64,000 bases of DNA from Sipunculus nudus (lineage: Eukaryota > Annelida > Sipuncula > Golfingiida > Sipunculidae): NCBI GenBank assembly GCA_026874595.1, contig CM049316.1, positions 44,901,695 to 44,965,694 on the forward strand. Direction: 5' to 3'. The translations under genes and the position numbers were made by a program. The notes beneath the pieces were generated by a model, which was not told where the DNA came from, ran no database searches, and saw only the letters and a list, made by a program, of their open reading frames with translations. Shown in pieces: positions 40,601 through 48,047 of the stretch; position 1 is the stretch's first letter; every line of letters begins with the position of its first letter.

Positions 40601-43600
40601 TATATTCTTTTGTCACTCTATTAAAACACTACACCAGACAAAGGACATTTCGTTAAAAAATTATGAGATGTCCTTGAGTGGTTGGGTGTCCAAAATAAGA
40701 GGTTCTACTGTATAACTTACGCCTGTTCCCCTTGTCCACATACATTTCCATGGGAATCTGTCGGATAAATAATCTTCACTGGGTCACCTCGGATGAAGGC
40801 TTAAATTATAAATCACACTATATAATGACATTATTAGCACTTCAATTTTAAAATATTTCATTTACCACATCCACATATTTGAAAGCAATTTGTGATAATA
40901 ATGACATTCAGTTTTGCAGTATGACAATGACTTGTTTATTTTTCAGATATACTGAATAAGAATGACAACAATACAATAAAGTGCATAGGATTTTGTGGTG
41001 GTCAGGAGAAGTCATTATTCGTGAAGACACTGCCCTGCAGTAAATGGTTTGGCAGGCTCTAACTGGCTGTGGTGCCTAAACTTATGGTTACATGAAAAGA
41101 TAGCTCCTGAGTTTGGTGTGGACACATCTGAAATATGCCATTAGGTAATGTTGGTTTGTCTGTTAGCAACTTTTTTACTCAAAATGTTTTGAAAAGTTTT
41201 TGATGAACACCAACACCAAAGGAACAACCCTTTAATCTTTAGAAGTTATTTGGATTAGCATAATGTTTTTTTAAGAGGTACTTTACTTAAAGCAATTTGT
41301 TTGGTTTGGCTGAGGTGTAATTCACTAATTGTCATCACCCATTAGTATTAGGGGAATATATAAGAGCAAATTTCCAAAAGGGGTGAAAAGTTCCCCAAAC
41401 CTGCATACAAAGGGATGACATCAGTGGAGTTGCCTTTGTTCTGAGAGACACAGCTGACCTGTTATACAACCACTGTGTTGGTGAACCATGACACATTTTT
41501 TTATGAACAAATTTCCTTCACTTACATTACCATACACAAAAGTGTGATTAGGCAGATCCTGCTAATGTTATTTATTGGGCAATCAAGACTTCTTGTAGAA
41601 GGCAGACTCTCGAGTGTTTTCCCCGCTTTATTTTTATCCAAGGATATTACATAAAAAATTTAACCGATATCTCCCTAAATGTTCTAAGAAACAAAATCAC
41701 AAGTATTGATATGATATAATAAAGAGTCTTGCTCCATCCCACCAATGTCTGAATCCACACTTTAATATGCTCTCCTGTATGATCATTGTACTGCAAGAAC
41801 ATTTATCAAGCTTCATGATGTCTCTGCTGGTGACTCATGCTGTTAATGGATAAAAACCTGCCTCAGCTGGCTACTGCCTATATCATGTACAGCATGAATC
41901 ATCCTTAAATATAGTTTTGTTCACTTAGTAATGTTTTGGAACACAAATTGATTAAAAAAATAAAAAGAAATTACAAATTTGCTTTGTCTTGTATTTTTTT
42001 ATAACAGACAAGCCTTTGCATTAAGTGACACTGATTTAGGACATACATACGTCTTGTTTCAATATATCCTTTTAGTGATGAAACTTTGGCCAAAGTGGCC
42101 CAAGGATACCTATTACCGGTAACCAACTCCCAATATTCTTTTGCAAAACAGGTTTTCTTTTTTAATTTTGATTTAAAATGTAAATCTTTAATTTCAATCC
42201 ACAAGCAGATTATATCATTCTAGGTAGTAGCCTTATCTTTCAACACACACAGTTTCAAAATGACTGTGAAAATTGCCATTACAATAAATTTACAACATAT
42301 TCTTGTGTGCAAATGCCACGACTAGAGGGGGCTTCACAAAACTTCAGTAAAAGCAGATCCATTTTATGATAAATTACCTCTGGTGAACACATAATCTTCA
42401 TTACATTATCATCAGTTTACATTGTCATTAACCAAGTGCTTTTTATTTATATCAGTGATATGTGGTCTCTCCATTTAACCATCCAGACTTTACATACAAT
42501 CACATGGTGATGGCCTTCACACTGATAACAAATGAAATATGTAAACAAAGCAGGCACAGAAGTAGTGATAAAACAATGATAATGATAATATCAGCTGGTG
42601 GTAAAAACCAGATCAGACCGGTTAAGTTTCAGTTGAATCTGAAATGTTGTTGTGCCTGAAGGGTGGTAAGTCGCATCTCAAATGTATAAATATGAATCAA
42701 CCTATTGTAAATGTCAACCAATTATCTTGGTTTCCTCAGCATCTTTTGTTAATAATAGAACAGAAACAGAAATGCATTATGACTATCTATCACTATCCTG
42801 CTAGCTGTTTGTCATGGTTAGCTTATATATTTTGTTTTATCCAGCTACACTTGTTAGGGTTCTGGAGGTGTATAAACCCCCATTTGCTTGCTTTCTAGAT
42901 ACAGTAAACCTCATTTATCTGCTACCCAGCCATTCACCATAATTCATCTACCACCACCTTTAATGGATTTTTCTGCATAACTATTCTGTCTGCTTAAGTT
43001 TAACCCAGGTCATTTACAAACTCTCCATCTTCCAACTACCACATATAATGTGGTCCAGATCTGTCTCTCCATTTTAACAGGAACTTAACACAAAATAATG
43101 TTTTAATTTCCTTGCAGTTAGTTAAGCCTATATGCTTCTTATATAAAGGTAGTATAAAGTACTGCCAAAAAAGCGATATCATTACAGGTTAGGTTTGGTG
43201 TGAAATATCCCCAACCAACTCCCATTAAGGCATGATATAAAATCCTCTTCAGGTAACAAGGGGGTTAGATAGGCCCAGGCACTGACTATGACGGACCAAT
43301 GTAGGACATATGAAGATGCTTGTCAACAATTTATTGGTATATATGTTTTATATATAAAGAGATCAATGACATACACAAATGTCTTTATATATTCCATATT
43401 ATTAAAAGAAAATTTAGATACACCTTACATATGGTATATACACTATATATAATAGAAAAAGACACATACATAAATTAATTATATATATATATATATATAT
43501 ACAATATTTACAATGTATATAAACATATATATTAACTTAAGAATACAAACACACTGACAGGTAAACAGCAGGAAATTTATAAGAAATAAGATTTTACTTA

Positions 43601-45207
43601 CAGAAAACACCAACTCCAATCATGGCGATGAAGAACAGAGTAAACAGGAGGCAGCATATGATGTCCGTGCATCCCCTGTCAATCACAGACAGTTGATAAA
43701 CCAATCAGGAGGAAAAACATGAAAAACTATGATTTAGTATAGGATTATTATAGGTTTATTATAGTTTTCAAAGCAAATTCAAAAGGGGATCCCCCCCCCT
43801 ATCAGCCAACGCAACCTAATTTTAAAAGTTTCAGACCAAATTTTGTGGTCTGGACCCCCCCTTTCAGTGGATCTGGGGACTTTCTTTTAGTTATCTTCAT
43901 AAGTGCTGGGATGGCCCCCTCCTTTTCCTAAATCCTGGATCAGCCCTTGACTTTTAACATGATCAGGGGAAAACATGCAAAAAACAGAAATGTTTAATGA
44001 GGTACAAGCACAACAAAAACAAATGTTCTTATTTATTTTTTTATAAAATTGAAGCGTGGAGTGCCTGAGAGACCAACCTATTTTTAGCAATATAAAAATC
44101 AGGAATCCAAGACTGGTATTCCAATATACCTTCTGTGTTATCCTGGGTGATCTTGGCATAAATGCTGTCTCGGGTCATGAACAGTCAACCCCCACCCAAG
44201 CTCCTCATTTTCTAGCATTTTGCAGATGACCCCCTGCCCCTCTCAATATTTTGGAGCCTATGATTTATCTCATTCTGAATTTAATATCTCCCAAAAAGTA
44301 TTCTGTTGTTATTTATTTGGTTATTTTAATAAGTGTGAAATACATATGTTAAAAAATAAAATGTCATTATTTACAATACTGTATATCACTGGTAGTTATA
44401 AAAACTAAACATTTTACAAAGATATTTACTTAATTCACTTCAAAGGATGGTTGCTTAATTCAACACACAAAATATATAAAGCTATCAATTTTAATTAAAA
44501 CAAGAATAAGAAAATATAACATCATAATAATGTGCTCTGAACCTACCTCTTTTGTATGGGCCCCTTCTTAGACGGGTTGTATTCACCTGGAAGTAATTTA
44601 CTTGTTTCCATTTACAGGTACAAACACAAAATACTAGTATTAGTAGGGAGTGGACAATCCTTCATGCAGATATGTTCCAAAATTTCAGATGCATATGACT
44701 ATCTGGTTGTTGTTTCAATATATATATATATATATATATTGTAGGCTATGTATGTCAGTGTTTTGGGCTTGGTTCTGAGTGACCCATGTGTATGCATGCA
44801 GTTCTCTTTCCTGCTGGAAAGAAGAACCCATTGCACTGTTATCGTTCACATTTATCATTAAGACTGGAACACAACCACGCAGATAATAATCTTTAACTAC
44901 TTCCACAACAGATTCACATCTATTTAACTATCACTGCAAAACAATACTACACACCCATCATTCCGAAACATTCGGCATTTCCCAAAATAATTTCACTGAT
45001 ACGCGGCTTTTCATAATTAACCGAACCATAGTGAATATTGTCGTTGTGTGATCAATCCACATGTAAACACACTCGCCTCGGTGGCGTTAAATTCAAAACT
45101 ACGTATCAGTTACCTTCAAACAGACTAGATCTGCGCGGGCGTGCGTCAGTTACATCGTTTTTTTCCGTTGCTGATACCTCTACGTTATCTAGTTCCACCG
45201 ATTCCAT
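10502..45207 (-). CDS. Choline transporter-like protein, SLC44A2/4/5 group, 23 exons (whole span)
   Basis: Multi-pass membrane transporter of the choline transporter-like (CTL/SLC44) family. Known relatives move choline, and SLC44A4 moves thiamine pyrophosphate; the substrate here cannot be told from sequence. Joining 23 exons gives 731 residues, close to the roughly 700-710 of human SLC44A2/A4. Visible hallmarks in order: GCTDIICC before TM1 (about residues 46-70), a long Cys-rich first loop (71-250), FLRTRILISIALI, GLGQTTLAGAFASYYWA, RYHLGSIAFGSLILAI, KCCFWCLEKLLK, YGKNFC, DKVTDFLLFIGKL, FFFFSNRI, DTLFLCF and a cytosolic KPYFMSKELKKIL tail. Sequons at N162, N221, N420 and N425 lie in predicted outside loops. 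All introns are GT-AG with compatible phases. Orthology to A2, A4 or A5 individually is not resolved, so no symbol is given. Confidence 0.96.
10999..11083 (-). CDS. SLC44-like exon 22 (last TM)
   Basis: Codes IVAIGSYMIATSFLGVYN and MAVDTLFLCF, the final helix and its cytosolic end. Acceptor GTCAG, donor GTAAGT. Confidence 0.97.
11523..11629 (-). CDS. SLC44-like exon 21 (TM8 end, TM9 start)
   Basis: Codes 35 residues with FFFFSNRI and VNYYMVPVI, matching FFFFTHRI and LNYYWVPIL. Acceptor TTTCAG, donor GTAAGT. Confidence 0.97.
12122..12192 (-). CDS. SLC44-like exon 20 (TM8 start)
   Basis: Codes 23 residues with LDKVTDFLLFIGKLMVVG, almost identical to LDKVTDFLFLLGKLLIVG. Acceptor ATCAG, donor GTGAGA. 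Confidence 0.98.
12850..12923 (-). CDS. SLC44-like exon 19
   Basis: Codes MAVYGKNFCASAKLAF and LILRNVVR, matching IAIYGTNFCTSARNAFFLLMRNIIR. Acceptor TTGTAG, donor GTAAGT. Confidence 0.98.
13396..13465 (-). CDS. SLC44-like exon 18 (CCFWCLEK motif)
   Basis: Codes 23 residues with KCCFWCLEKLLK and LTRNAYIM, the cytosolic cysteine cluster seen across the family. Acceptor TTTCAG, donor GTATGT. Confidence 0.98.
14596..14724 (-). CDS. SLC44-like exon 17 (TM7)
   Basis: Codes residues 512-553: YHLGSIAFGSLILAIIHMIR, then an amphipathic EYLESKLKGAENQVAK. This aligns with YHTGSLAFGALILAI and LKAAENKFAK of SLC44A2. Acceptor ATACAG, donor GTAGGT. Confidence 0.98.
14725..15419. other. Intron 16 of the SLC44-like gene
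   Basis: Carries the short MITE at 15076-15310 with C-rich and G-rich tracts. The remainder is unassigned. Confidence 0.6.
15076..15310. mobile_element. 235-bp MITE with 12-bp perfect terminal inverted repeats
   Basis: ACAGGCGCGGAT at the left and ATCCGCGCCTGT at the right are exact complements. The interior has an internal duplication, GGGGGTCC-GACCC then CAACAACCT, twice. It is related in word content to the GGATCC MITEs at 3.5, 23.1, 43.8 and 51.3 kb. Confidence 0.75.
15420..15596 (-). CDS. SLC44-like exon 16 (TM6, GLGQ motif)
   Basis: Codes 58 residues (453-510), including FMLFWMMHFIIGLGQ and TTLAGAFASYYWA, nearly identical to the family core. It ends FPVASSFWRCIR. Acceptor CTACAG, donor GTAAGG. 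Confidence 0.98.
15597..20813. other. Intron 15 of the SLC44-like gene
   Basis: Mostly AT-rich unique-looking DNA with poly-A (about 16660), the MITE at 17034-17324 and a GA microsatellite at 20336-20357. No extra exon is supported by protein or phase. Confidence 0.6.
17034..17324. mobile_element. MITE, GGCCAAAAAAA/GGTATGGTTCTCAG family, copy 2
   Basis: The left end GGCC runs through a C tract to AAAAAAATAAAGGTATGG. The right end is GTCTGAGACCATACC, then T8 and GGCCTAA. The interior matches copy 1 through ATCGAAACATAC and AGGC-TTTTCC-TGATCAT. Confidence 0.8.
20814..20866 (-). CDS. SLC44-like exon 15 (extracellular loop)
   Basis: A 53-nt exon coding DDSTVGKICDYITYGSD, joining exon 16 as GSDE-YTLYLQIY. 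Acceptor TGTAG, donor GTGAGT. The phase match to both neighbours is the main support. Confidence 0.9.
20930..22482 (+). mobile_element. Interspersed element with eight internal 180-bp tandem units
   Basis: The left edge has ATGCCCCCGCCACAAAGTGG and GGGGCATATAG, then GTCCGTCATTCCGTCC. The right edge has GCCCCAGGCATTGGGCATTG and GTCGTTCCGACACATCTAG. Between them TGCCTGCAGATATTGGCCTG recurs at 21050, 21229, 21409, 21588, 21768, 21929, 22109 and 22291 (variants late in the series). The third-to-fourth and fourth-to-fifth units are nearly identical, suggesting recent unit duplication. It lies in intron 14; no protein is coded. Confidence 0.85.
22712..22799 (-). CDS. SLC44-like exon 14 (extracellular loop)
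   Basis: Codes residues 406-434, a hydrophilic loop with two close sequons, N420-D-T and N425-V-T. Frame is fixed by exons 13 and 15; the other two frames contain early stops or do not join. The loop is shorter than in human SLC44A2. Acceptor CTCAG, donor GTATGT. Confidence 0.88.
22800..24735. other. Intron 13 of the SLC44-like gene
   Basis: Holds a GGATCC-type MITE fragment (about 23100-23250) and the 25-bp minisatellite that takes up most of the intron. Confidence 0.7.
23385..24700. repeat. 25-bp minisatellite with 73-bp higher-order units
   Basis: About 50 units of GGAATGACTCTATCACTAC plus AGTTCA. A short 23-bp variant (CTCTCAATACAG) recurs exactly 73 bp apart at 23643, 23716, 23789, 23862 and 23935, then at 24033, 24106 and 24179. 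This defines a three-monomer higher-order unit (23+25+25). Ends about 35 nt from the exon 13 donor. The frame that reads into exon 13 from the plus strand is not coding. Confidence 0.95.
24736..24828 (-). CDS. SLC44-like exon 13 (TM5)
   Basis: Codes 30 residues (375-404) beginning AVGHMMSTLLWPLIPFF, equivalent to AVGYVMCSLLYPLVTFF. Acceptor TTTCAG. The donor GTATCC is a poor match to GTRAGT, but it is the choice that joins in frame to exon 14 to give AVYL, the family pattern. A 1.3-kb minisatellite begins about 35 nt inside the following intron. Confidence 0.92.
25022..26880 (+). mobile_element. Interspersed element with GACCTATGGGTCA start and AGCTGAGCTAAAAA end
   Basis: Starts AAGGGACCTATGGGTCACTG, then GCTCAGCTGAC. 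Ends GACGGATGGACGACGGACAA, then AGCTCAGATGACTTATAGTC and AGCTGAGCTAAAA. Its first 830 bp resemble 32875-33850 closely in order and spacing. Contains a poly-G tract near 26023. Lies in intron 12 in the opposite sense to the gene. Confidence 0.65.
27177..27505 (+). mobile_element. tRNA-derived SINE
   Basis: A tRNA-like head has an A-box-like TGGTGTAATGGTTAAGG and a B-box-like GGTTGTGAGTTTGAATCCC, the right distance apart. A body follows with CCCTTGGGCAAGGTCCC and CTGTCCACCCAGCAG, then AATGGGTACC, words shared by SINE central domains in marine invertebrates as I recall them. No tRNA function is expected because the body replaces the 3' acceptor arm. In intron 12. Confidence 0.75.
27865..27964 (-). 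CDS. SLC44-like exon 12 (TM4)
   Basis: Codes residues 342-373: a long aliphatic helix, then LIFLRTRILISIALIRE. This matches LIFLRKRILIAIALIKE, one of the most conserved stretches of the family. Acceptor TTCAG, donor GTAATA. Confidence 0.97.
27965..29402. other. Intron 11 of the SLC44-like gene
   Basis: AT-rich DNA with a G-rich tract at 28771-28792. No repeat family or extra exon recognised. Confidence 0.5.
29403..29525 (-). CDS. SLC44-like exon 11 (loop before TM4)
   Basis: Codes residues 301-340, a polar loop ending LAKTWLAL. It aligns with the LRQTWLAF stretch that leads into the next helix. Acceptor TTTCAG, donor GTGAGT. Confidence 0.93.
29814..29926 (-). CDS. SLC44-like exon 10 (TM2-TM3)
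   Basis: Codes 37 residues (263-299). Two hydrophobic runs are separated by LMRCMAAPLVW, the counterpart of LLRFLAGIMVW. Acceptor TTTCAG, donor GTAAGT. Confidence 0.94.
30136..30219 (-). CDS. SLC44-like exon 9 (loop end and start of TM2)
   Basis: Codes residues 235-261. MRIYQDVRVSW aligns with MRIFEDYTVSWYW of SLC44A2, just before a membrane segment. Acceptor TTGCAG, donor GTGAGT. Confidence 0.94.
30536..30647 (-). CDS. SLC44-like exon 8 (first extracellular loop)
   Basis: Codes residues 198-233. LGRCIPSAIGD matches the RRCFPAI motif and N221-Q-T is a sequon. Acceptor TTTCAG, donor GTTAGT. Confidence 0.93.
31187..31253 (-). CDS. SLC44-like exon 7 (first extracellular loop)
   Basis: Codes residues 175-196, including DHCAPYLLEST, which aligns with GDCPAVLIPSKP of SLC44A2. 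Acceptor CTTCAG after a long T-rich tract, donor GTAAGA. Confidence 0.9.
31951..32259. mobile_element. MITE, GGCCAAAAAAA family, copy 3
   Basis: Left TACGGCCAAAAAAAATATAA and GCTATGGTTCCCTGGCA; right CCTGAGAATCATACCC then T8 and GGCCTAA. More diverged ends than copies 1 and 2. Confidence 0.75.
32875..33850 (+). mobile_element. Partial interspersed element, paralogue of 25022-25850
   Basis: CAAGGGAGCCATGGGTCACT, then TAAATCTAAAATAATATCAA and GAGGAAGAGGTAATA-AGACC, follow the same order as in the 25-kb copy. A GT/G-rich expansion (33268-33326) is extra here. Confidence 0.7.
34010..35300 (+). repeat. 289-bp tandem array rich in TGACCT half-sites
   Basis: ACAGATGGCTCCTGTGACC recurs near 34223, 34512, 34802 and (ACAGATAGTTCCTGTGGCC) 35090, so the period is 288-290. 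Each unit has two clusters of CCTTTGACCT. Perfect TGACCTTTGACCT lies at 34387, 34965, 35111 and 35254. The array is noncoding on both strands. Confidence 0.9.
35500..36236 (+). mobile_element. Interspersed element, right part
   Basis: Includes AGGTGGCGCCACCAGTTTCC and AAAAGGCTATCCAAGATC near 35590. Ends CAGACAAAGGACCATGAC, then TAGCTCAGATTACTTATAGT and AGCTGAGCTAAAAA, the same end as the elements at 668 and 25022. Confidence 0.6.
36412..36558 (-). CDS. SLC44-like exon 6 (first extracellular loop)
   Basis: A phase 0/0 exon of 49 codons starting VCVKECP, the family VC-CP motif, and holding sequon N162-Y-S. Acceptor CTTCAG, donor GTACGT. Confidence 0.94.
36559..39948. other. Intron 5 of the SLC44-like gene
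   Basis: Left third unassigned, with AAGCTTTCGGGGTGCAGCCC at about 37148 (an inverted-pairing CTTTCGGGG/CCCC motif). Right half is the inverted 278-bp array. A 112-codon open frame at 37291-37629 has no recognised match. Confidence 0.55.
38150..39730 (-). repeat. Inverted copy of the 278-bp tandem array
   Basis: TCATATCTCGGGAAC-GT recurs at 38173, 38453, 38731, 39009 and 39287, a 278-280 bp period. Words are the reverse complement of the array at 960-2150, including GGTGGCGCCACCT. The shared flank (CCTTGCCACTCAATCCATGC at about 39640) matches 860-950 reversed, so the whole left part of the 668 element is duplicated here in opposite orientation. Confidence 0.88.
39949..40036 (-). CDS. SLC44-like exon 5 (first extracellular loop)
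   Basis: Codes residues 97-125 with DKPNLVFFDLVKCA and CPTPQ, aligned with NKPYLFYFNIVKCA...CPTPQ in SLC44A2. Cysteines are conserved. Acceptor TTTCAG, donor GTAATT. Confidence 0.94.
40721..40799 (-). CDS. SLC44-like exon 4 (first extracellular loop)
   Basis: Codes residues 71-95, containing GDP-KIIYPTDS and CGQ, matching GDPRKVIYPTDSRGEFCGQ of SLC44A2. The acceptor is AAG with a poor pyrimidine tract, but phase and protein match on both sides. Donor GTAAGT. Confidence 0.93.
40800..43601. other. Intron 3 of the SLC44-like gene
   Basis: AT-rich, with (TA)n near 43480-43502. No further repeat family or exon recognised. Confidence 0.55.
43602..43675 (-). CDS. SLC44-like exon 3 (TM1)
   Basis: Codes GCTDIICC followed by a hydrophobic run of about 18 residues (residues 46-69). 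GC-D-CC at the cytosolic face of TM1 is a strong family signature. Acceptor GACAG, donor GTAAGT. Confidence 0.95.
43676..44546. other. Intron 2 of the SLC44-like gene
   Basis: Includes a GGATCC-type MITE fragment (about 43785-43950) with CAGTGGATCTGGGG and AAATCCTGGATCAGCCC. The remainder is AT-rich. Confidence 0.55.
44547..44586 (-). CDS. SLC44-like exon 2
   Basis: A 40-nt exon coding EYNPSKKGPIQK between a TTCCAG acceptor and a GTAGGT donor. It corresponds to the KYDPTFKGPIYNR stretch of human SLC44A2. The split codon joins exon 3 as R-GCTD, the conserved entry to TM1. Confidence 0.9.
45114..45207 (-). CDS. SLC44-like exon 1 (start codon, N-terminal tail)
   Basis: Codes for residues 1-31 plus one base of residue 32. 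It begins MESVELDNVE and is acidic then basic, as expected for a variable cytosolic tail. The ATG at 45207-45205 is the first in its frame after an in-frame TAA about 66 nt upstream. The donor is GTAACT. The phase joins exon 2 to give LFEGEYNPSKKGP, matching the family pattern before TM1. The tail is longer than the vertebrate one. The start is inferred from frame only; no transcript data were seen. Confidence 0.82.
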
Positions 45208-45802
45208 CAGTAACTTAGATTTATACCCGATATATGATGATGTGACTCCGAGCCCAGCCGAAAGATGCGGTAATTAGGCCCTCACTGTGACAACAGGCGT
45301 CTCCTTCCAAATACTCGGCCACTTTGCTGATAGAATAACGATAAAAATATCCCGAAATAAGTGAATGTACCTGCCGTCTGGCTGACAGCGTATCTGCGCT
45401 TTACATACGCTAGCTGACTGTCAGCATATTGTCACACATGTAAACACTTTCTGTGCTGTCATAAAAAATAACACATCACGGTATCGTAGCGCAGATTATT
45501 GCGTAACTAAGCCGTAACAGAAAAAATCAAAATCTATATATCGTGACTGTGATGTATCTGTTTGGGACATCGAGACTGACTTCAGATATATATTGGTATT
45601 TTATGAATGCGATGCATATACACAGAGCGCGGGCCTTTTGACTGGCGAGTGTTTCTTGGTCTATTTTTATAATCCAGGCGTTTAGGTCTATCCGAATAGC
45701 CACATGTAGAAAAACATGACACAGAGAGCAGGCATATAGTCTCTTTGAACTCAGATTTATAAATGAATGCAAGACTGATTACAGGAGGACTGTGTTTAAC
45801 TA
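45208..45802 (-). promoter_or_regulatory. Presumed promoter and 5' leader region of the SLC44-like gene
   Basis: This 0.6-kb stretch separates the start codon from the transposon-like element at 45803. It has visibly more CG dinucleotides than its surroundings, as expected near a promoter. A possible leader donor (CAG then GTACAT, near 45370) and an interrupted hairpin (45381-45425) are present. I see no convincing TATA box, so the start of transcription cannot be placed. Confidence 0.4.
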
Positions 45803-46857
45803 TATATGTGCAATTCTTCAAATAGGGGTCAAAATAGGGTCCGACTGCTTCATAGGGTATTATTAACACACAATCATGGTTATAATTATATCAGAATGAG
45901 TTTGACGATTTACTTCGATTCCCCATGTAAGGGTAATATTGCAAGAGTAAGTCCAGATACAATTTTAGGGCCAATTTTTAAGATCCAAAATGAAACCGTA
46001 ATAAAAAAATATATGTCCTAAATAAGAGGTTCCAATGAAAATATAAATAAATTTAGTACCCATCACTAATAATTCGGGTATTTTTGTGTTTGTTTACTAT
46101 TAACAAGATCTAATGTGCTTCCTACAAAATTTCTATGAGCTGCTCTTCAGTATTTTTCACTCGCTGGACTAACGAAGCCATGTCCTAAATTTTCGTCAAC
46201 TCCGTTACAACTGCACCAATATGCCATCTACAGCCATCCAGTGGAACAAATCGAGTGGCTGATCATATCATTCGTTACAGTGTAGGGCATTCAAAGTGAA
46301 GAATCATGGCTTCAATCCGGAGTTTTGATTTTTATCAGTGAAAAAGTGTATAAAAAGTAAAGTAGCTTAATTCACCCATCAACTCTGTTACGCCATTTGT
46401 GAAAAAAGTAATTGTTGAAACCTATAAACATCCATGAACAGAGAGAGGCATCGTAAATCTATCAGAATTGAAATATTTGTTTGAAGGATTTCATGTCTAT
46501 CATGTCCGCTGATTAGGTAAAATTTAAAAAATAATCAGCTCCGTTACGATCAACTCCGTTGCCATTCTATTGTAACGGAGTTGACGAATCACCAAACATT
46601 TTTTCTATGAAAAGTCCAACCAGTAATAAATTATTCTCTGGTGAGAGGATTTATAAATAAGCACACTGAAGATAAGAAGCAGCTTCATTGACCACTTGAT
46701 ATATAGTATAATCCCTTTTAATGCGTTTATCTTGGTCTGGAAAATACTGTTGCTCTTTGAAAACAAATAACTAATTTTGGTAATTAAAAAATGCTTTAGT
46801 CTTGAAATTTGACAGCAATAGAAACATTAAAACTTATATATTAGACATATTTTATAA

Positions 46858-47970
46858 GTTTGTTTTAGAAGTGCGGACCGGACCGGACCGTTCGATGCAC
46901 CAAGTAAGCGCCCTGTTTTTGTCAGGTCCAGCTGTAAGCGTTCCGGTCCATAAGGTGGACCGGTCCAAGGGGTTCGGCACATTTGTTAAAATATCATCAA
47001 AATTAAAATATATTGTAATTCCTTTTATTCAACGTTTGTTCTACATATTTTTTATTACATATATTTGTTCAAATATTTAACAAAACCAAATATCATACAC
47101 AACAAAACGTGCTATAAATGTAATATAATAATCTATACTTTAATCGCAGGATCTGGGTTTGATTTTTTATGACAAATTTAAAATTACAGTCTTTTTTTAA
47201 TAAATTTTTCAGTGGTAAATATTTTGTGTTACTGTGTGGGGCATAGTGATTAGAATATAAGCCAAATGTGCAGGGTGGAGCGAGCTGATTTAAAGAATTT
47301 GCTTGGCGGGGATAGATGCGGGCTGACATACGCTGATGAAGTTTTGTAGCGGTTTAAGTGCGATTTGATATTGAAAACTTATTAATCTAATGTGCAGGGT
47401 TGGGCGAGCTGATTCAAAGATTATACTGGGCAGGGATGCAGATTGACATCAGCTGATAAGTTATGTAATGCTTTATGTGCGATCTGATACAGAAAACTTA
47501 TTAATCCTTTGTTAATAATTTAATATAAAGAATATATTTAATGTATTCATCGTATAGAAATTGGTCTTATTATACTAAGCAAAAGTATCAGCATTGTGCA
47601 ACACAGCAGGGACAATGATCTAATGCTGAACATGTCACTTCAATCATAAGTTAATAACAAAAAATGAACTTTAACTGTTACTCACGATGGAAAAAAAAAA
47701 TAAAATAATACATGTGCACGTATATAATTGTACTATTGCAGCTGTCATTGCTTTAAATATATTTTATGTAGCCAATGAGTCTTTCTGAGATGGTTTATTA
47801 CCCCTTGTTCATAACACGATTGTTGGTGAAAGTAAATCCTGAAACACATTTGTTTAACTTAATCCTTTTAACATTAAGTTCGGCGGTCCAACCGGTCCGG
47901 TCCAGGAATAAGCGGTCCGGTATTTTGTGTTATCGGTCCAAGCGGTCCGGTCCGCACCTCTAGTTTGTTT
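46858..47970. mobile_element. Non-autonomous hAT-type transposon with 8-bp target-site duplication
   Basis: Element 46866-47962 (1,097 bp) ends in TAGAAGTGCGGACCGGACCG and, inverted, TAGAGGTGCGGACCGGACCG. GTTTGTTT flanks both sides (46858-46865 and 47963-47970). Eight-base duplications and TAGNGGTGCGG-like ends fit the hAT superfamily. Interior frames are short, with no transposase motif. Subterminal CCGGTCC words are repeated on both sides. Confidence 0.88.
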
Positions 47971-48014
47971 ATGAGCTTATAACTTAAATTCATTGGGTTT
48001 ACAGGCTAATCACC

Positions 48015-48047
48015 ATGGCTAAGACTGGAAAAGAACGAATGAGGGTA
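48015..48047 (+). pseudogene. Possible remnant first exon of an element-encoded protein
   Basis: After a TTTACAG acceptor-like site the frame reads MAKTGKERMRVYR, then loses coding character at a GTATAT that could be a donor. Short basic N-termini with ERxRxYR are familiar from repeat-encoded proteins in invertebrates, but that is memory rather than a search. It lies inside the 45803-49554 element. Confidence 0.25.

Noticed and set aside
45038-45277. Plus-strand 79-codon open frame over the CG-rich start region
   Set aside because: It is the antisense shadow of SLC44-like exon 1, whose frame, donor and phase are supported by the rest of the gene.
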